In this document: positions 54,330-63,843 of the stretch, one piece after another
How the letters are laid out: every line of letters begins with the position of its first letter
Position numbering within the stretch: the stretch's first letter is position 1
DNA from: Paraburkholderia terricola
GTDB lineage: Bacteria; Pseudomonadota; Gammaproteobacteria; Burkholderiales; Burkholderiaceae
DNA: 64,000 nucleotides
NCBI RefSeq assembly: GCF_900142195.1
Contig: NZ_FRAB01000009.1
Coordinates: forward strand, 1 to 64,000
Reading direction: 5' to 3'
Position numbers and translations under genes: made by a program
The notes under the pieces: generated by a model
What the model saw: the letters and a program-made list of their open reading frames with translations, nothing else
Told to the model about the DNA's origin: nothing
Databases searched by the model: none

Positions 54330-54432
54330 TAACTTCATCGCGTCGCGCTCTTTGGACGCAATGGAGGAGCAAAGCTGGCAGCCAGGCTTTCACGCGTTCA
54401 ACGTTCGCGGCTTGCGCGTTTTTCAAACGCCC

Positions 54433-55602
54433 TTAAACCCGCTTCGCCAACGGCACGAACGGCAAATCGTCCGGTCCGGTGTAATTCGCGCTCGGCCGGA
54501 TGATCTTGTTGTCGATGCGCTGCTCGATGATGTGCGCGCTCCAGCCTGCCGTGCGCGAGATCACGAAGAGCGGCGTGAACATCGCCGTCGGCACGCCCAT
54601 CATGTGGTACGAAACCGCGCTGAACCAGTCGAGATTTGGAAACATCTTTTTCACTTCAGCCATCACTGTTTCAAGTCGCTCCGCGATGCTGAACAGCTTG
54701 GTGTTGCCCGCTTCCTTCGAGAGTTTTCGCGCGACTTCCTTGATCACCTTGTTGCGCGGATCGGAGATCGTGTACACCGGGTGGCCGAAGCCGATCACCA
54801 CTTCCTTGTTCTCCACGCGACGGCGGATGTCCGCCTCGGCTTCGTCGGGTGTCGGGTAGCGCGACTGGATCTCGAACGCGGCTTCGTTCGCGCCGCCGTG
54901 CTTCGGGCCGCGCAGCGCGCCGATCGCGCCGGTGATCGCCGAATAGATGTCCGAGCCCGTGCCCGCGATCACGCGGCCGGCGAAGGTCGACGCGTTGAAC
55001 TCATGCTCCGCGTACAGGTTCAGCGACACATGCATCGCGTCGACCCACGACTTCGACGGCGCCACGCCATGCAGCAGATGCAGGAAATGGCCGCCGATCG
55101 AGTCGTCGTCGGTTTCGACCTCGATGCGCCTGCCGTTGTGCGAGTAGTGATACCAGTAGAGCAGCATCGAGCCGAGCGAGGCCATCAGTTTGTCGGCGAT
55201 GTCGCGCGCGCCCGGCAGGTTGTGATCGTCCTTTTCCGGGAGCACGGTGCCGAGCACCGAGACGCCCGTGCGCATCACGTCCATCGGATGCGCGGCGGCG
55301 GGAATCCATTCGAGCGCGGCCTTCACGTTCGCGGGCAGGCCGCGCAGCGCCTTGAGCTTCGTCTTGTAGGCGCCCAGTTCGGCCTGGGTCGGCAGTTTCT
55401 CGTGGACCAGCAGATACGCAATCTCCTCGAATTCGCACGCGCCGGCGAGGTCGAGAATGTCGTAACCCCGGTAGTGCAGGTCGTTGCCGGTCTTGCCGAC
55501 CGTGCACAGCGCCGTATTCCCCGCGGTCACGCCGGACAGCGCCACGGACTTTTTCGGTTTGAACGCGCCCGCGTTCGGCGTGCTGTTGTCTGCTTCGCTC
55601 AT
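54433..55602 (-). CDS. prpC: 2-methylcitrate synthase PrpC
   Basis: A 389-aa citrate-synthase-family enzyme that condenses propionyl-CoA with oxaloacetate. Family residues include [20 protein letters not shown] (methylcitrate-type N-terminus), the His block [13 protein letters not shown] and [16 protein letters not shown], and Arg in [10 protein letters not shown]. It is the first gene after the sigma-54 promoter. prpB, often next to it in relatives, is not here. Confidence 0.94.
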   Translation of the reverse strand: MSEADNSTPNAGAFKPKKSVALSGVTAGNTALCTVGKTGNDLHYRGYDILDLAGACEFEEIAYLLVHEKLPTQAELGAYKTKLKALRGLPANVKAALEWIPAAAHPMDVMRTGVSVLGTVLPEKDDHNLPGARDIADKLMASLGSMLLYWYHYSHNGRRIEVETDDDSIGGHFLHLLHGVAPSKSWVDAMHVSLNLYAEHEFNASTFAGRVIAGTGSDIYSAITGAIGALRGPKHGGANEAAFEIQSRYPTPDEAEADIRRRVENKEVVIGFGHPVYTISDPRNKVIKEVARKLSKEAGNTKLFSIAERLETVMAEVKKMFPNLDWFSAVSYHMMGVPTAMFTPLFVISRTAGWSAHIIEQRIDNKIIRPSANYTGPDDLPFVPLAKRV

Positions 55603-55650
55603 GAGTTCGTCTCCAGATGCATGGGGGAAGTTTTGGATGGAAGTCCAAAT

Positions 55651-55667
55651 TGCAAAGAACGGGCCAG
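55651..55667 (-). promoter_or_regulatory. sigma-54 (-24/-12) promoter of prpC
   Basis: On the minus strand CTGGCCCGTTCTTTGCA matches the consensus YTGGCACG-N4-TTGCW with one difference (C for A), with exact spacing. It is 49 bases before the prpC start. The divergent PrpR is a sigma-54 activator, which fits. Confidence 0.85.
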
Positions 55668-55730
55668 GCGGCGCCGAGCGGGCTAAGTGCCTGATTTCTC
55701 AAAAAAGAGCAGGCCGCCGCGCGCCGCGCC

Positions 55731-55750
55731 GAATTTCACAAATGAAATTC
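55731..55750. promoter_or_regulatory. likely PrpR upstream activator site
   Basis: Perfect inverted repeat GAATTTCA-CAAA-TGAAATTC with 8-base arms, plus a further half-site AATTTCA just to the right (55752-55758). It is about 64 bases upstream of the sigma-54 promoter and between the divergent prpC and prpR, the usual place for an enhancer-type site. Confidence 0.7.
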
Positions 55751-55822
55751 AAATTTCAAATCAGAAACCGATGCGCGCATAATGACGGCACCCGTAAGCA
55801 GCCTCGCAGGAGCCGTCCGACC

Positions 55823-57802
55823 TTGAGCACGCCCCATTTCGACTCTCCCCAGCGCCCGCGCATCTGGGCCGTCAGCATCAGCCGCTTGCGCGATCTGTTT
55901 TTCGACATCGCCGGCGAATATGTCGAAATCGCGGACCTGCGCATCGTCGCGCAGGGCTTCGAGGATGCGGTGCGCGAAATCGACGCCGCGGGCGCGGGCC
56001 GTCCCGATGTCGTGATCGCCGGCGGCTCCAGCGGCGCGTATCTGAAAACGCGTGTCGCGGTTCCCGTCGTGCTGATCAACCCGACCGGCTTCGACGTGAT
56101 GCATGCGCTCGCGCGGGCCCGCCGCGACGGCGCGCGGGTCGCGCTCGTCACGCACGGCGACACGCCCGACGAAGTGCGCCGCTTCACGGCCGCTTACGAA
56201 CTCGACGTGACGTTCGCCTCCTATGAGTCGGCGCAGGACGCCGAGAGCGTCGTGCTCGATCTGCGCGATCGCGGCATCGACGTGGTGGTCGGCCCCGGAC
56301 TCGTGACCGATCTCGCCGCAAGCGCCGGCATGGGCGCGGTGTTTCTCTATTCGCGCGCGTCGGTGCGCGCCGCATTCGATACCGCGCTCGAAGTCGCGCA
56401 GGCCACTCGCCGCGAAACGCTTCGCCGTCAACGGCTCGACAATCTGCTGCAACATCTGCGCGACGGCGTGGTCGCGCTCGATGCGCAAGGCCGCGTCGAA
56501 GCGATGAATCAACGCCTCGCCGACGTCCTCGGCCTCGACGCGGCAAAGGCGGCGGGCCGCCCGCTACGGGAACTCGCGCCCGACCTGGCGGGCAGCTTGC
56601 CGGACTCGGACGGCGACTCCTTCTGCACGGTGCGCGGCGCGAGCTACGTCGTGCATCGCGGACCGCTGGCGAGCAGCGGCGCGGCGGCGGGCACCGTGCT
56701 GACGTTTCAGGAATCGCGCGCCGTCGAAAAACTCGACCGCACGCTGCGCTCGCGGCAACGCGTGCAGCAGTTCAGCGCGCGCTACCGGCTCGACGACATC
56801 GTCGGCGCATCCGCATCGATCGAACGGGTGCGCTCGCTCGTGCGGCGCTATGCGCGATCGGACGCCACCGTGCTGATTCTCGGCGAGAGCGGCACCGGCA
56901 AGGAAATGGTCGCGCAGAGCATGCATCGACTGAGCGCGCGGCGCGACTTCGCGTTCGTCGCGATCAATTGCGGCGCGTTTCCCGAGGCCTTGCTGGAAAG
57001 CGAATTGTTCGGCTACGAGGAAGGCGCGTTCACCGGCGCGCGCAAGGGCGGCAAGGCGGGACTGATCGAAGTCGCGCATCGCGGCACGCTGTTTCTCGAT
57101 GAAATCGGCGAGATGCCGTTGTCGTTGCAAAGCCGGCTGCTGCGCGTGCTGCAGGAACGCGAAGTCGTGCGGCTCGGTTCGACGGAGCCGACGCGCGTCG
57201 ACATTCGCGTGGTCGCGGCGACGCATCGCGCGTTGACCGAGGGCATCGCGGCGGGCCGTTTTCGCGCGGACCTGTACTACCGGCTCAACATTCTGAGCAT
57301 CGCGCTGCCGCCGCTGCGCGAGCGGCCCACCGACCTGCTGCCGCTCGCCGCCGAACTGCTGCTGCAAGCCGCGGCGCGCGAACCGAGGCTCGCGGCGCGC
57401 CTGCCCGATACGGAGGCCGCTCGACGCACGCTTGCGGAGCTTGCCGAGCCATTGCGCCGTTACGCATGGCCGGGCAACGTGCGTGAATTGCAGAACGTGA
57501 CCGAACGGATCGCGGTCGAACTGGCGGACGCGGACACCGGCCCCGACACCCACGCGGCAACGGATGCCGATGCCAAATCCATCCTCACACGCGACATGCT
57601 GCGCACCGTCGCGCCAGAAATCTTCGAGCCGCACGCACGCGCGAAAAAAACCGCGCTCACGCTACGCGAGCGCAGCCGTCACGTGGAAGCCGACGAGATC
57701 CGCGCCGCGCTCGCCGCGCACGACGGCGATCGCGACGCGGTGTGCGAGGCGCTCGGCATCAGCAAGACGACGTTATGGCGGAAGCTGAACGCGACACAGT
57801 AG
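55823..57802 (+). CDS. prpR: propionate catabolism regulator PrpR (sigma-54 activator)
   Basis: A 659-aa sigma-54-dependent activator that responds to 2-methylcitrate. The N-terminal PrpR sensor (RPRIWAVSISRLRDLFFDIA) is followed by a PAS-like segment (LLQHLRDGVVALDAQGRVEA), then the AAA+ domain with Walker A ILGESGTGKE, GAFTGA loop, Walker B GTLFLDEIGE and YAWPGNVREL. A Fis-type HTH ends it (AVCEALGISKTTLWRKLNAT). The TTG start at 55823 is chosen: the upstream in-frame ATG lies inside the operator palindrome. AGGAG is 10 bases ahead of the TTG. It overlaps the convergent AraC gene by 44 bases. Confidence 0.9.
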   Translation: MSTPHFDSPQRPRIWAVSISRLRDLFFDIAGEYVEIADLRIVAQGFEDAVREIDAAGAGRPDVVIAGGSSGAYLKTRVAVPVVLINPTGFDVMHALARARRDGARVALVTHGDTPDEVRRFTAAYELDVTFASYESAQDAESVVLDLRDRGIDVVVGPGLVTDLAASAGMGAVFLYSRASVRAAFDTALEVAQATRRETLRRQRLDNLLQHLRDGVVALDAQGRVEAMNQRLADVLGLDAAKAAGRPLRELAPDLAGSLPDSDGDSFCTVRGASYVVHRGPLASSGAAAGTVLTFQESRAVEKLDRTLRSRQRVQQFSARYRLDDIVGASASIERVRSLVRRYARSDATVLILGESGTGKEMVAQSMHRLSARRDFAFVAINCGAFPEALLESELFGYEEGAFTGARKGGKAGLIEVAHRGTLFLDEIGEMPLSLQSRLLRVLQEREVVRLGSTEPTRVDIRVVAATHRALTEGIAAGRFRADLYYRLNILSIALPPLRERPTDLLPLAAELLLQAAAREPRLAARLPDTEAARRTLAELAEPLRRYAWPGNVRELQNVTERIAVELADADTGPDTHAATDADAKSILTRDMLRTVAPEIFEPHARAKKTALTLRERSRHVEADEIRAALAAHDGDRDAVCEALGISKTTLWRKLNATQ

Positions 57803-58181
57803 ACATCGCGTCGCCCTGTTTGGTCGCATGGGTCGCATGGGTCGCATGGGTCGCCTTGGCCCCCGCGCGCGCGATGAACATGCTCGGCGTCATCCCGCAG
57901 CACCGCTTGAAATGCCGCCCGAAATGGCTCTGATCGAAGAAACCAACCTCCGTCGCGACGACCGACCCCGGCACGCCTGCGAGCAACAGCGTCTGCGCGC
58001 GCTGAATCCGCAGCCCGCACAGATAGCGATATGGCGATGAACCGTATTGCTGCCGGAACACCGTCGCGAAGCGCGACACGCTCAACGCGGACAACGCGGC
58101 CAGTTGCGCGAGCGTCACCGGTTCGTCGAAATGCGCTTCGATGAACGCCCGCGCGGCATTCAGGCTGATCGACTGTTTCAT
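57759..58181 (-). CDS. AraC-type regulator, HTH domain only (140 aa)
   Basis: A 140-aa single-domain AraC protein: SLNAARAFIEAHFDEPVTLA, VTLAQLAALSALSVSRFATV, and VVATEVGFFDQSHFGRHFKR give the two HTH motifs. There is no sensor domain. The start overlaps the oxidoreductase stop as ATGA. The C-terminus after MTPSMFIARAGAK is odd: ATHATHATHAT comes from the 9-bp repeats, and the tail overlaps the prpR 3' end. It is probably the regulator of the amine dehydrogenase operon. Confidence 0.82.
   Translation of the reverse strand: MKQSISLNAARAFIEAHFDEPVTLAQLAALSALSVSRFATVFRQQYGSSPYRYLCGLRIQRAQTLLLAGVPGSVVATEVGFFDQSHFGRHFKRCCGMTPSMFIARAGAKATHATHATHATKQGDAMSTVSRSASAITSSC
57822..57857. repeat. 9-bp tandem repeat inside the AraC gene
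   Basis: GGTCGCATG three times exactly (57822-57848) and a fourth degenerate copy. It codes for the Ala-Thr-His repeats of the AraC tail. The unit of 9 keeps frame, so copy number may vary without loss of the protein. Confidence 0.9.
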
Positions 58182-59347
58182 GACGCCGCGACCGTCGAGC
58201 TGGCCGCCGGCTGCTTCGCGAACCGCGCGATGGAAAACACGTCGAGGGGAATCGCGGCGTTGCCGGTGCCGAGCAGTTCGGCCATCGTCTCGCCGACGCC
58301 GGGGCCGATCTGAAAGCCCGCGCCGTTGAAGCCGAACGCATAGAAGAGGCCGTCGACCTTGCTGCTCGGACCGATCACCGGTTCGCCGTCGGGCAGATAA
58401 CTTTCGACGCCGCTCCACACGCGAATCACATTGAGCGGCGCCAATGCGGGTACTAGCCGCCGCATTTGCGCGAGCTGGCGCACGGTGTTGATCGGCAGCA
58501 CCGACGCGCGGCACGTCAGCGCATCCGCGGGACCTGGCGGCCCGCCGCCCACGATGATGTTGCCGCGCGGAATCTGCCGGAAATAGATGCTCTCTTCCTT
58601 GATCGACGTGAACACGCCCATCGACGATTTGAAGACATACGGCACCGGTTCGGTCACGCACATTTGCGGCCCGTGCGTGGTGAGCGGGGCCGCTTCGCCG
58701 AACTGCTCGCTCAGACGGCTCGCCCAGGCGCCGGCGCAAATCACGAGCTGCGCGGCCCAATACACGTCGCCGCGCGCGCTCTGCACGCGAAACCGGCCAG
58801 CCTCTTTTTCGACGCGCACGATTTCCGTGTTCTCGACCACGCGCGCGCCGAGCCGTGCGGCGGCCCGGCCGAACGCGGGCGCGGCGAGGCGCGGATTCGC
58901 ATGACCGTCGAACGGCGAAATGGAGGCGGCCAGCACCTCGCGGCCGAGAAACGGGAAACGCCGGAACAGCGCTTCGCCGTGCAGCACTTCGAGGTCGAGA
59001 CCGTAGGCGCGCGCGTCGATCGCGTACTGATCGAAGTTCTCGACGTCCTTCTGGTGGTAGCACACGCGCGTATGGCCCACCGGCAGAAACTCGATGTCCT
59101 CGCCGAGCAGTTCCGCCGAGCGTTGCCATGTGCGCAGCGCGCGGTTCGCCATCGCCAGTTGCGGCAGCGCGCGCCCCTGGCGGCGAATCCCGCCGAAGTT
59201 CACGCCGCTCGCCTGCTGGCCCGTGAGTCCGCGTTCGAGCAGGATCACCGAGCGCTTGCGCCGACGCAGGAAGAACGCGGTCGTCGTGCCCATGATGCCG
59301 CCGCCGATCACGATCACATCGGCTTCGTTATGGGTCGCCGCGCTCAT
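58178..59347 (-). CDS. FAD-dependent oxidoreductase (DAO family, OoxB/HcnC-like)
   Basis: A 389-aa flavoprotein with the FAD motif VIVIGGGIMGTTTAFFLRRR and the DAO-family C-terminal PVIGPSSKVDGLFYAFGFNG. It is the amine-oxidising subunit in multi-subunit amino-acid or opine dehydrogenases (octopine oxidase, hydroxyproline dehydrogenase, HCN synthase). The ATG at 59347 overlaps the upstream subunit gene by 4 bases (ATGA). Substrate is inferred only: an N-substituted or D-amino acid. Confidence 0.86.
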   Translation of the reverse strand: MSAATHNEADVIVIGGGIMGTTTAFFLRRRKRSVILLERGLTGQQASGVNFGGIRRQGRALPQLAMANRALRTWQRSAELLGEDIEFLPVGHTRVCYHQKDVENFDQYAIDARAYGLDLEVLHGEALFRRFPFLGREVLAASISPFDGHANPRLAAPAFGRAAARLGARVVENTEIVRVEKEAGRFRVQSARGDVYWAAQLVICAGAWASRLSEQFGEAAPLTTHGPQMCVTEPVPYVFKSSMGVFTSIKEESIYFRQIPRGNIIVGGGPPGPADALTCRASVLPINTVRQLAQMRRLVPALAPLNVIRVWSGVESYLPDGEPVIGPSSKVDGLFYAFGFNGAGFQIGPGVGETMAELLGTGNAAIPLDVFSIARFAKQPAASSTVAAS

Positions 59348-60750
59348 TCGCTTATCTCCGCGCTTGCTTCGGTGCTGGCCGCTTCGATTGAAGCTTCGGT
59401 CAACGCGACAGGCAGCGGCTTGACAGGCGCCTGCCCGCGCAAGCGCCCCACCGAAGCCAAGGGCACGGACGCCGCCGCCGCGATGATCTCCGCGCCCGCG
59501 TGGCCGCAATAGCGTCCCTGGCAGCGTCCCATGCCGACGCGCGAAAACGCCTTCGCGCGATTGGCTTCCTGCGCGCCGGTCGCGCGCACGACGCGGCGCA
59601 ATTCGCCCGCCGTGATCGCTTCGCAACGGCAGACGATGGTTTCATCCGGCAGCGACGCGGCGAATTTCGCCGGCCACGGAAAGGCCGCGCGCAAGCCCGC
59701 GGCAAAGCGCGTGAAGCGCGCGAGTTCGCGACGCAAGCGCTCCATCCCCTCGACGTGCATGCCGTGATCGTGCAGAACCGCGAGCGCCGCGAGGCGTCCC
59801 GAACGTTCCGCCGCGTCCGCGCCGCGCACCCTTGCGCCGTCGCCGGCCAGATAGACGCCTTTGACGCTGCCGCGGCCGTCGTCGTCGATTTGCGGGAGCC
59901 ACTGCTGTGTATCGGCGTCGAACAGGAAGCGGCAACCCGCGAGGTCCGCGAGTTGCGTCTCCGGGCGCAAGTGATAACCGAGCGCCACGGCGTCGCACGC
60001 AATCTCGATCCGCTCGCCGCCGGGCAACGCCACCTCGACGCCGCTCACGCCGTCGTGCGGCGAGCCCTTGATTTCGACAGGCTGCACGCCGCGATGAACA
60101 GGCACGCGCGCTTGCGTCAGCACGCGCGTCAATGCGATGCCTTTCTTCAAAGCGGCGGGAATCGCCAGCAAACGCGGCAACGCGGCCACGCGCTGCATGA
60201 GCGTCGACGTATCGAGCACCGCGGCCACCTGTGCGCCCGCCTTCACGTATTGCGCCGCGACGAGGTACAACAGCGGACCGCTGCCCATCATCACGATGCG
60301 CGAGCCGATCGCGCAGCCCTGCGATTTCAGCGCGACTTGCGCGCCGCCGAGGCTATAGGCGCCCGCCTGGTGCCAGCCCTTGACCGGCATCAGCCGATCG
60401 GTCGCGCCGCTGCACACGATCAGCGAATCGAACGCGAGCGTGCGATAACGCGTGCCGCTCACCAGATGCACGGCGTTCGGCGAGATATTCCACACGAGCG
60501 TTTCCGGCAGATAGTCGATCATGCTTTTCAGCGCATCGAAACTCGCGTGCAGCGAAGCGGCGCGTTCCGCCTCGGTGCCGTAAAGCGTGTCGTAGCTGCG
60601 CGAAAACCCTTCCGGTTGCCGCCGATAGATCTGCCCGCCATCGCGCCGCCCTTCGTCGATGACCGTGGGCCGCAGCCCCGCCTCCACCAGCGCCTGCGCG
60701 GCGCGCACGCCCGCCGGCCCGCTCCCGATGACGACTACGCGCGGGGCCAT
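59344..60750 (-). CDS. FAD/NAD(P)-binding oxidoreductase with BFD-like [2Fe-2S] domain (OoxA/HcnB-like)
   Basis: A 468-aa electron-transfer subunit. The N-terminus VVVIGSGPAGVRAAQALVEA and a second nucleotide motif (IVMMGSGPLLYL) show the two-dinucleotide-binding pyridine reductase fold. The C-terminal CRCEAITAGELRR and GMGRCQGRYCG form the BFD-like four-Cys [2Fe-2S] site. An Ala/Ser/Glu-rich tail follows. It overlaps the [2Fe-2S] subunit gene by 16 bases. It passes electrons from the amine-oxidising subunit. Confidence 0.88.
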   Translation of the reverse strand: MAPRVVVIGSGPAGVRAAQALVEAGLRPTVIDEGRRDGGQIYRRQPEGFSRSYDTLYGTEAERAASLHASFDALKSMIDYLPETLVWNISPNAVHLVSGTRYRTLAFDSLIVCSGATDRLMPVKGWHQAGAYSLGGAQVALKSQGCAIGSRIVMMGSGPLLYLVAAQYVKAGAQVAAVLDTSTLMQRVAALPRLLAIPAALKKGIALTRVLTQARVPVHRGVQPVEIKGSPHDGVSGVEVALPGGERIEIACDAVALGYHLRPETQLADLAGCRFLFDADTQQWLPQIDDDGRGSVKGVYLAGDGARVRGADAAERSGRLAALAVLHDHGMHVEGMERLRRELARFTRFAAGLRAAFPWPAKFAASLPDETIVCRCEAITAGELRRVVRATGAQEANRAKAFSRVGMGRCQGRYCGHAGAEIIAAAASVPLASVGRLRGQAPVKPLPVALTEASIEAASTEASAEISE

Positions 60751-61049
60751 ACGCCCTCCCCGGCTTCGGCGAGTTTCGTCACGATCGACATGCCGGGCGC
60801 CGCCGGCGTGCTGCACGCGCGCACGCGCTCGCCCGCCGCCGTCCATACCCAACAGTCCTGGCACGCGCCCATCAAACAGAAACCGGCGCGGCGGCCGTCG
60901 CCGAATTCGGAATCGCGCAACGTGTTCATGCCGGTCAGCAGCGCGACCATCAGCGTGTCGCCCTCGGCGGCTTCGCGCACGACGCCGTCCACCGTGATCG
61001 CAAAAGTCTTGCGGCCCTGCTCCGCAAGCCGTACGAATCGTCCGTTCAT
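60735..61049 (-). CDS. (2Fe-2S)-binding small subunit (OoxC/HcnA-like)
   Basis: A 104-aa ferredoxin-like subunit. VDGVVREAAEGDTLMVALLT opens the fold; Cys in GFCLMGACQDC and RVRAC supply the cluster ligands. It is the third component of the flavin dehydrogenase, as in HcnA and the hydroxyproline dehydrogenase gamma subunit. Start ATG overlaps the ABC ATPase stop as ATGA. Confidence 0.85.
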   Translation of the reverse strand: MNGRFVRLAEQGRKTFAITVDGVVREAAEGDTLMVALLTGMNTLRDSEFGDGRRAGFCLMGACQDCWVWTAAGERVRACSTPAAPGMSIVTKLAEAGEGVWPRA

Positions 61050-62890
61050 GCCGGAATGGCCTCCAGGGTCTGCAGGCGATTCAGCTCGGATGTCGAATGA
61101 TGGCAAAGGATTTCCGCGCCCGAAGGCAGCTTCTTGAGCGAAGGCGGCGTCATGTTGCACATGCCGTCGATGCGCACCGGGCAGCGCGCGCGGAACGCGC
61201 ACAACTCGGGAATCCCGGCGCTCTCGCCGAGCGGCGGCAACGCGGCGGCGTTGATCTCGCGGCGCGCGTCGAGCCAGCCGGGTTTCAACGCGGGCACCGA
61301 GTCCACCAGCAAGCCCGTGTACGGGTGATACGGCGGCGCGGCGAGCACGTCGCGCTGCCCGGCTTCCACGCGATGCCCTGCGTACAGCACGATCACTTCG
61401 TCGCAGATCGCGCGCACCGTGGAAATGTCGTGGCTGATGAACATGTACGACACGCCCAGTTCGCGCCGCAATTCGGCCAGCAGATCGAGGATCGCCGCGC
61501 CGACCACCGTGTCGAGCGCGGACGTCACTTCGTCGCAGAGAATCAACGCGGGATCGGCGGCGAGCGCGCGCGCCAGGTTCACGCGCTGCTTCTGGCCGCC
61601 GGAAAGTCCGGCCGGCGTGCGCGTGGCGATCGAGGCCGGCAGCTTGACCAGATCGAGCAGCGCCAGCATCCGCTTCTTCGCCGCCGAGCCGCGCAGATGG
61701 TGATAGAACGCGAGCGGCCGCGCGAGGATATCGGCGATCGAATGGCTCGGGTTCAGCGCGGTATCGGCGTTCTGAAACACGATCTGAATCTGCCGGTATT
61801 GCTCCGGCGTGCGGCGCGAGAGTTGCGCGGGCAACGCCTCGCCGTTGAACAGCACCTCGCCGCGCGCCCGGTCGACCAGCCCCGCCACCACGCGCGCGAG
61901 CGTCGTCTTGCCGGAACCCGATTCGCCGATCACGCCGAGCGTGCTGCCGCGCGCGATCGACAGGCTGACGTCGTCGAGCACGCGCACGGCCGGCGCGCCG
62001 AAGCGGTCGAGGCGGCCATAGCCGGCCGCGAGTCCGCGAATCTCGAGCAGCGGCGGCACGTGTTTTCCGGACTGCGGCGGCGTTTCCAACGCGGCTTCCG
62101 GGCGGCGCGTGGCGGCCAGCAACTGGCGCGTGTAGGCGTCGACGGGCGCGTCGAGCACTTGCGCGACCGCGCCGTTTTCCTTCACCGCGCCGCCGTTCAA
62201 CACGACGATGCGGTCGGCCATCTGCGCAACCACAGCCAGGTCGTGCGACACGTACACCGCCGTCGTGCCGAGTTCGCGGATCACCTTCTTGAAGGCCGCG
62301 AGCACTTCGATCTGCGTGGTGACGTCGAGCGCGGTGGTCGGTTCGTCGAATACGACGACGGCCGGATCGGTGATCAGCGCCATCGCGGCCATCAAGCGCT
62401 GCAACTGCCCGCCCGACACCTGATGCGGATAGCGCTCGCCGAGCGTTTCCGGCGCGGGCAACGCAAGCGAGCGGAACAGGCCGATCGCCTTGGCGCGCGC
62501 GGCGTCTTTCGTCATCAACTGATGCAGCAGCGCCGGCTCGGTGACCTGATCCATGATCGTGCGCGCGGGATTGAAACCCGCCGACGCGCTCTGCGCCACA
62601 TAGGCCACCGTGCGCGCTCGCAACGCGCGGCGGCCCTTCGCGTCGAGCGACAGCACATCCACGTCGCCGATGCGCACCGACCCGCCGCTAATCGCGCAGC
62701 CCGCGCGCGCATAGCCGAGCAGCGACAGCGCGATGGTCGTCTTGCCCGAGCCCGACTCGCCGATCAGCGCGAGCACCTCGCCCTTCCTCACCGAAAAATC
62801 GACGCCCTTGACGATCTCCGTCACGGCTGCCGGCGCGGCGCCCGCGACCACGCGCAGGCCCTTCACTTCGATCATGTCCCGTTCAGCCAT
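61046..62890 (-). CDS. ABC importer ATPase, two fused ATP-binding domains (DppD-DppF type)
   Basis: A 614-aa fusion of two ABC domains of the peptide/opine/nickel importer family. First: Walker A LIGESGSGKTTI, signature VSGGQLQRLMAAMA, Walker B VVFDEPTTALD. Second: Walker A VIGESGSGKTTLARVV, signature LSGGQKQRVNLARAL, Walker B LILCDEVTSALD. The C-terminal oligopeptide-transporter part has Cys-rich CAFRARCPVRIDGMCNM. The ATG at 62890 overlaps the permease stop as TGATG. It powers import for the coupled dehydrogenase. Confidence 0.92.
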   Translation of the reverse strand: MAERDMIEVKGLRVVAGAAPAAVTEIVKGVDFSVRKGEVLALIGESGSGKTTIALSLLGYARAGCAISGGSVRIGDVDVLSLDAKGRRALRARTVAYVAQSASAGFNPARTIMDQVTEPALLHQLMTKDAARAKAIGLFRSLALPAPETLGERYPHQVSGGQLQRLMAAMALITDPAVVVFDEPTTALDVTTQIEVLAAFKKVIRELGTTAVYVSHDLAVVAQMADRIVVLNGGAVKENGAVAQVLDAPVDAYTRQLLAATRRPEAALETPPQSGKHVPPLLEIRGLAAGYGRLDRFGAPAVRVLDDVSLSIARGSTLGVIGESGSGKTTLARVVAGLVDRARGEVLFNGEALPAQLSRRTPEQYRQIQIVFQNADTALNPSHSIADILARPLAFYHHLRGSAAKKRMLALLDLVKLPASIATRTPAGLSGGQKQRVNLARALAADPALILCDEVTSALDTVVGAAILDLLAELRRELGVSYMFISHDISTVRAICDEVIVLYAGHRVEAGQRDVLAAPPYHPYTGLLVDSVPALKPGWLDARREINAAALPPLGESAGIPELCAFRARCPVRIDGMCNMTPPSLKKLPSGAEILCHHSTSELNRLQTLEAIPA

Positions 62891-63843
62891 CACGCGCCTC
62901 CGTGGCTGCGGCCGCGACGCCGCAAATTGTCGATCAGCAGATTCATGCCGATGGTCAGCGTCGCGATGGCGACGGCCGGCATCAGCACCGCGGGCGCGCC
63001 CTCCGACAAGCCGCCGATGTTCTCGCGCACGAGCGAGCCCCAGTCGGCATTCGGCGGCTGCACGCCGAGGCCGAGAAAACTCAGCCCGCTCAGCAGCAGC
63101 ACGATGAACACGAAACGCAGGCCGAAATCGGCGAGCATCGGATGAATCATGTTCGGCAGCACCTCGACCCGCGCGATATAGAAGATGCCCTCGCCGCGCG
63201 CGCGGGCCACCTGCACGTATTCGAGGCTCATCACGTTCATCGCGAGCGAGCGCGAAATGCGGAACGCGCCGGGGATATACGCCGCGGCGGCCACGGTCGT
63301 CAGCATCGTGATCGACGAACCGAACGCGGCGATCACGACGAGCGCGAGCACCTTGCTCGGAATCGAAATGATCGCGTCGAACAGACGGCTCAGAATCTCG
63401 TCGACCCAGCGCCCGGACACCGCGGCGAGCAGGCCGAAGAACGTGCCGATCAAACTCGCGAGCAGCGCCGCCGCCAGCGCGAGGCCGACCGTGTAGCGCG
63501 CGCCGTAGAGAATGCGGCTCAGCATGTCGCGGCCGAGATAGTCGGTGCCGAGCGGATGGGCCGCGCCATAGCTGCCGAAAATTTCCGTCGAGGTGAGCGC
63601 GCCGCCTTTGTACGGTGCGATGAGCGGACCGACGAATGCGATCAGCAGCCAGAACGCCACCAGCAGCAGGCCGATCAGTCCGAGCACCGAGAAGCGGTGC
63701 ACGAGGCGTTTCAACACACCGGTTTTCGGCGCGGGGGTCGGCTCGCCCGGCGGCGCCGAATCAGCGACGAGTTCATCGCGGCTCACGTCGTACAGTTCCG
63801 TGCCGGCGTGGGGAACATGGGGGTTGGTCGGTTGGCTCATCAT
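62890..63843 (-). CDS. ABC importer permease (DppC-type)
   Basis: A 317-aa permease with six helices; the N-terminal OppC-type segment (VLGLIGLLLVAFWLLIAFVG) and the EAA-like loop SLEYVQVARARGEGIFYIAR with LPNMIHPML are diagnostic. It forms the channel together with the DppB-type permease. It starts at one of two adjacent ATGs (63843 or 63840) overlapping the dppB-like stop. Confidence 0.9.
   Translation of the reverse strand: MMSQPTNPHVPHAGTELYDVSRDELVADSAPPGEPTPAPKTGVLKRLVHRFSVLGLIGLLLVAFWLLIAFVGPLIAPYKGGALTSTEIFGSYGAAHPLGTDYLGRDMLSRILYGARYTVGLALAAALLASLIGTFFGLLAAVSGRWVDEILSRLFDAIISIPSKVLALVVIAAFGSSITMLTTVAAAAYIPGAFRISRSLAMNVMSLEYVQVARARGEGIFYIARVEVLPNMIHPMLADFGLRFVFIVLLLSGLSFLGLGVQPPNADWGSLVRENIGGLSEGAPAVLMPAVAIATLTIGMNLLIDNLRRRGRSHGGA

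Noticed and set aside
61097-63145. Long open frame antisense to the ABC ATPase and permease genes
   Set aside because: Low-complexity Arg/Ala/His translation opposite clear ABC domains.
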